A DNA stretch of 64,000 nt from Balneolaceae bacterium (lineage in GTDB: Bacteria > Bacteroidota > Rhodothermia > Balneolales > Balneolaceae). The translations under genes were made by a program, and so were the position numbers. Shown here piece by piece: positions 63,286 to 64,000 of the stretch. Under the pieces are notes generated by a model that worked only from the letters and a program-made list of their open reading frames with translations, made no database searches and was not told where the DNA came from. The first letter of the stretch is position 1. Each line of letters starts with the position of its first letter. The stretch is taken from assembly GCA_018401935.1 (NCBI GenBank), contig JAGYJQ010000009.1:1-64000 (forward strand). Reading direction: 5' to 3'.

Positions 63286-64000
63286 ATGAAATTTAATCGC
63301 TTCTATACAAAAGACACTTGGGAAACTCCATTTGATGCCCTACAATTTGACAGTCGAACCTCTGAAATAAAAAATCCAGACGGGTCCAAAGTTTTCCATA
63401 TGGAAAACGTGCAAGTACCTTCCTCATGGTCGCAGGTAGCAACCGATATAATTGCTCAAAAATATTTCCGTAAAGCGGGTGTGCCTGTGGTCCTAAAGAA
63501 AGTGGCTGAAAAAGGAGTCCCAACTTGGTTGCAGCGATCGGTAGCAGATACGGCTGCGATGAAAGACCTACCTGAAGAAGAGCGATTTACTCATGAAGTG
63601 GACAGTCGTCAAGTGTTTAACCGCCTCGCAGGTTGTTGGACGTATTGGGGATGGAAATATGATTATTTTGATAGTGAAGCCGATGCAAAAGTTTTCTACG
63701 ACGAGCTTGCCTACATGTTGGCTGCACAAATGGCCGCTCCTAACAGTCCTCAATGGTTTAATACTGGGCTACACTGGGCTTATGGAATAAATGGTCCCGC
63801 ACAAGGTCATTACTATGTAGATGCCAAAACCGGAAAACTGACCCGATCCAAAGATTCCTACACCCATCCACAACCGCATGCATGTTTCATTCAAAGTGTG
63901 GATGATGATCTAGTGAATGAAGGCGGTATTATGGACCTCTGGGTTCGTGAAGCGCGGCTATTCAAGTACGGGTCTGGTACCGGAAGTAATTTTTCCTCTA
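63286..64000 (+). CDS. nrdJ: Adenosylcobalamin-dependent ribonucleotide reductase (class II), 5' part
   Basis: The gene runs off the end of the window; 238 codons are visible from the ATG at 63286. The sequence reads FYTKDTWETPFDALQFDSRT, VPSSWSQVATDIIAQKYFRK, FNRLAGCWTYWGWK, MAAPNSPQWFNTGLHWAYG and FKYGSGTGSNFSS, which are hallmarks of the long class II NrdJ. The enzyme reduces ribonucleotides with a radical from coenzyme B12, linking DNA synthesis to the B12 uptake genes just upstream. The promoter region holds DnaA boxes. Confidence 0.93.
   Translation, partial: MKFNRFYTKDTWETPFDALQFDSRTSEIKNPDGSKVFHMENVQVPSSWSQVATDIIAQKYFRKAGVPVVLKKVAEKGVPTWLQRSVADTAAMKDLPEEERFTHEVDSRQVFNRLAGCWTYWGWKYDYFDSEADAKVFYDELAYMLAAQMAAPNSPQWFNTGLHWAYGINGPAQGHYYVDAKTGKLTRSKDSYTHPQPHACFIQSVDDDLVNEGGIMDLWVREARLFKYGSGTGSNFSS

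Overview
The window looks like chromosomal DNA from a Bacteroidota/Balneolota-type bacterium, most likely near Balneolaceae/Rhodothermia. The evidence is a SusD fragment, a C-terminal sorting domain of the type IX secretion kind (motif YPNPFNPTT), a GldE-type gene behind ssb, DUF3098 and DUF2141 proteins, a type II (eukaryote-like) glutamine synthetase, and a TAnnTTTG promoter box. Genes are dense and mostly housekeeping. I saw no tRNA, rRNA, CRISPR array, prophage or transposase.

Layout. 1-4.7 kb: end of a SusD gene, a secreted PHP phosphoesterase, a secreted EEP hydrolase and a membrane-anchored orphan. 4.7-6.5 kb (minus): pgsA-pgpA-pyrE. 6.7-11 kb (plus): cinA, an outer-membrane barrel protein, ftsX. 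11.0-19.55 kb: remnants of nine genes (fur-like, acyl-CoA ligase, a small membrane protein, LOG family, cysteine desulfurase, pgk, glycosylasparaginase, ssb, first half of gldE), all broken by frequent indels. The borders are sharp and essential genes are included, so this is most likely unpolished sequence rather than true decay. 19.6-21.4 kb: rest of gldE and murB. 21.5-23.6 kb (minus): amt with a TorF-like porin. 23.9-29.1 kb: purB and the menaquinone genes menA-menC-menE (minus). 29.3-33.8 kb: glutamine synthetase, DUF2141, YbjQ, an RRM protein, purE/purK. 33.9-46 kb: prfA, pckA, a rhodanese lipoprotein, gatB, a thioredoxin-like lipoprotein without CxxC, tpiA, purD, an NHL-type propeller protein and a LuxE/LuxC-like acyl reduction pair. 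46-54.7 kb: leuS, citrate synthase, then the minus-strand run maf-TPR-GATase-like-mazG. 55-58.4 kb: DUF3098, a DUF92/VTE6-like protein, a dicarboxylate/amino-acid symporter and an aldo/keto reductase.

58.6 kb to the end is the most coherent and interesting part: a cobalamin riboswitch, a BtuB-like TonB receptor (with a local cluster of frameshifts), a BtuG-like beta-propeller that carries a T9SS sorting domain, an AT-rich 460-bp gap with an array of DnaA boxes at exact 10-bp steps, and the start of a class II (adenosylcobalamin-dependent) ribonucleotide reductase. Together they suggest B12 capture next to a B12-consuming enzyme, with a possible replication origin or DnaA-controlled promoter between them.

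Nitrogen genes (amt, TorF-like porin, glutamine synthetase) lie within 9 kb of each other. Their upstream regions share an AGCGTT / AGCGCTT pair at identical 21-bp spacing, a candidate common operator.
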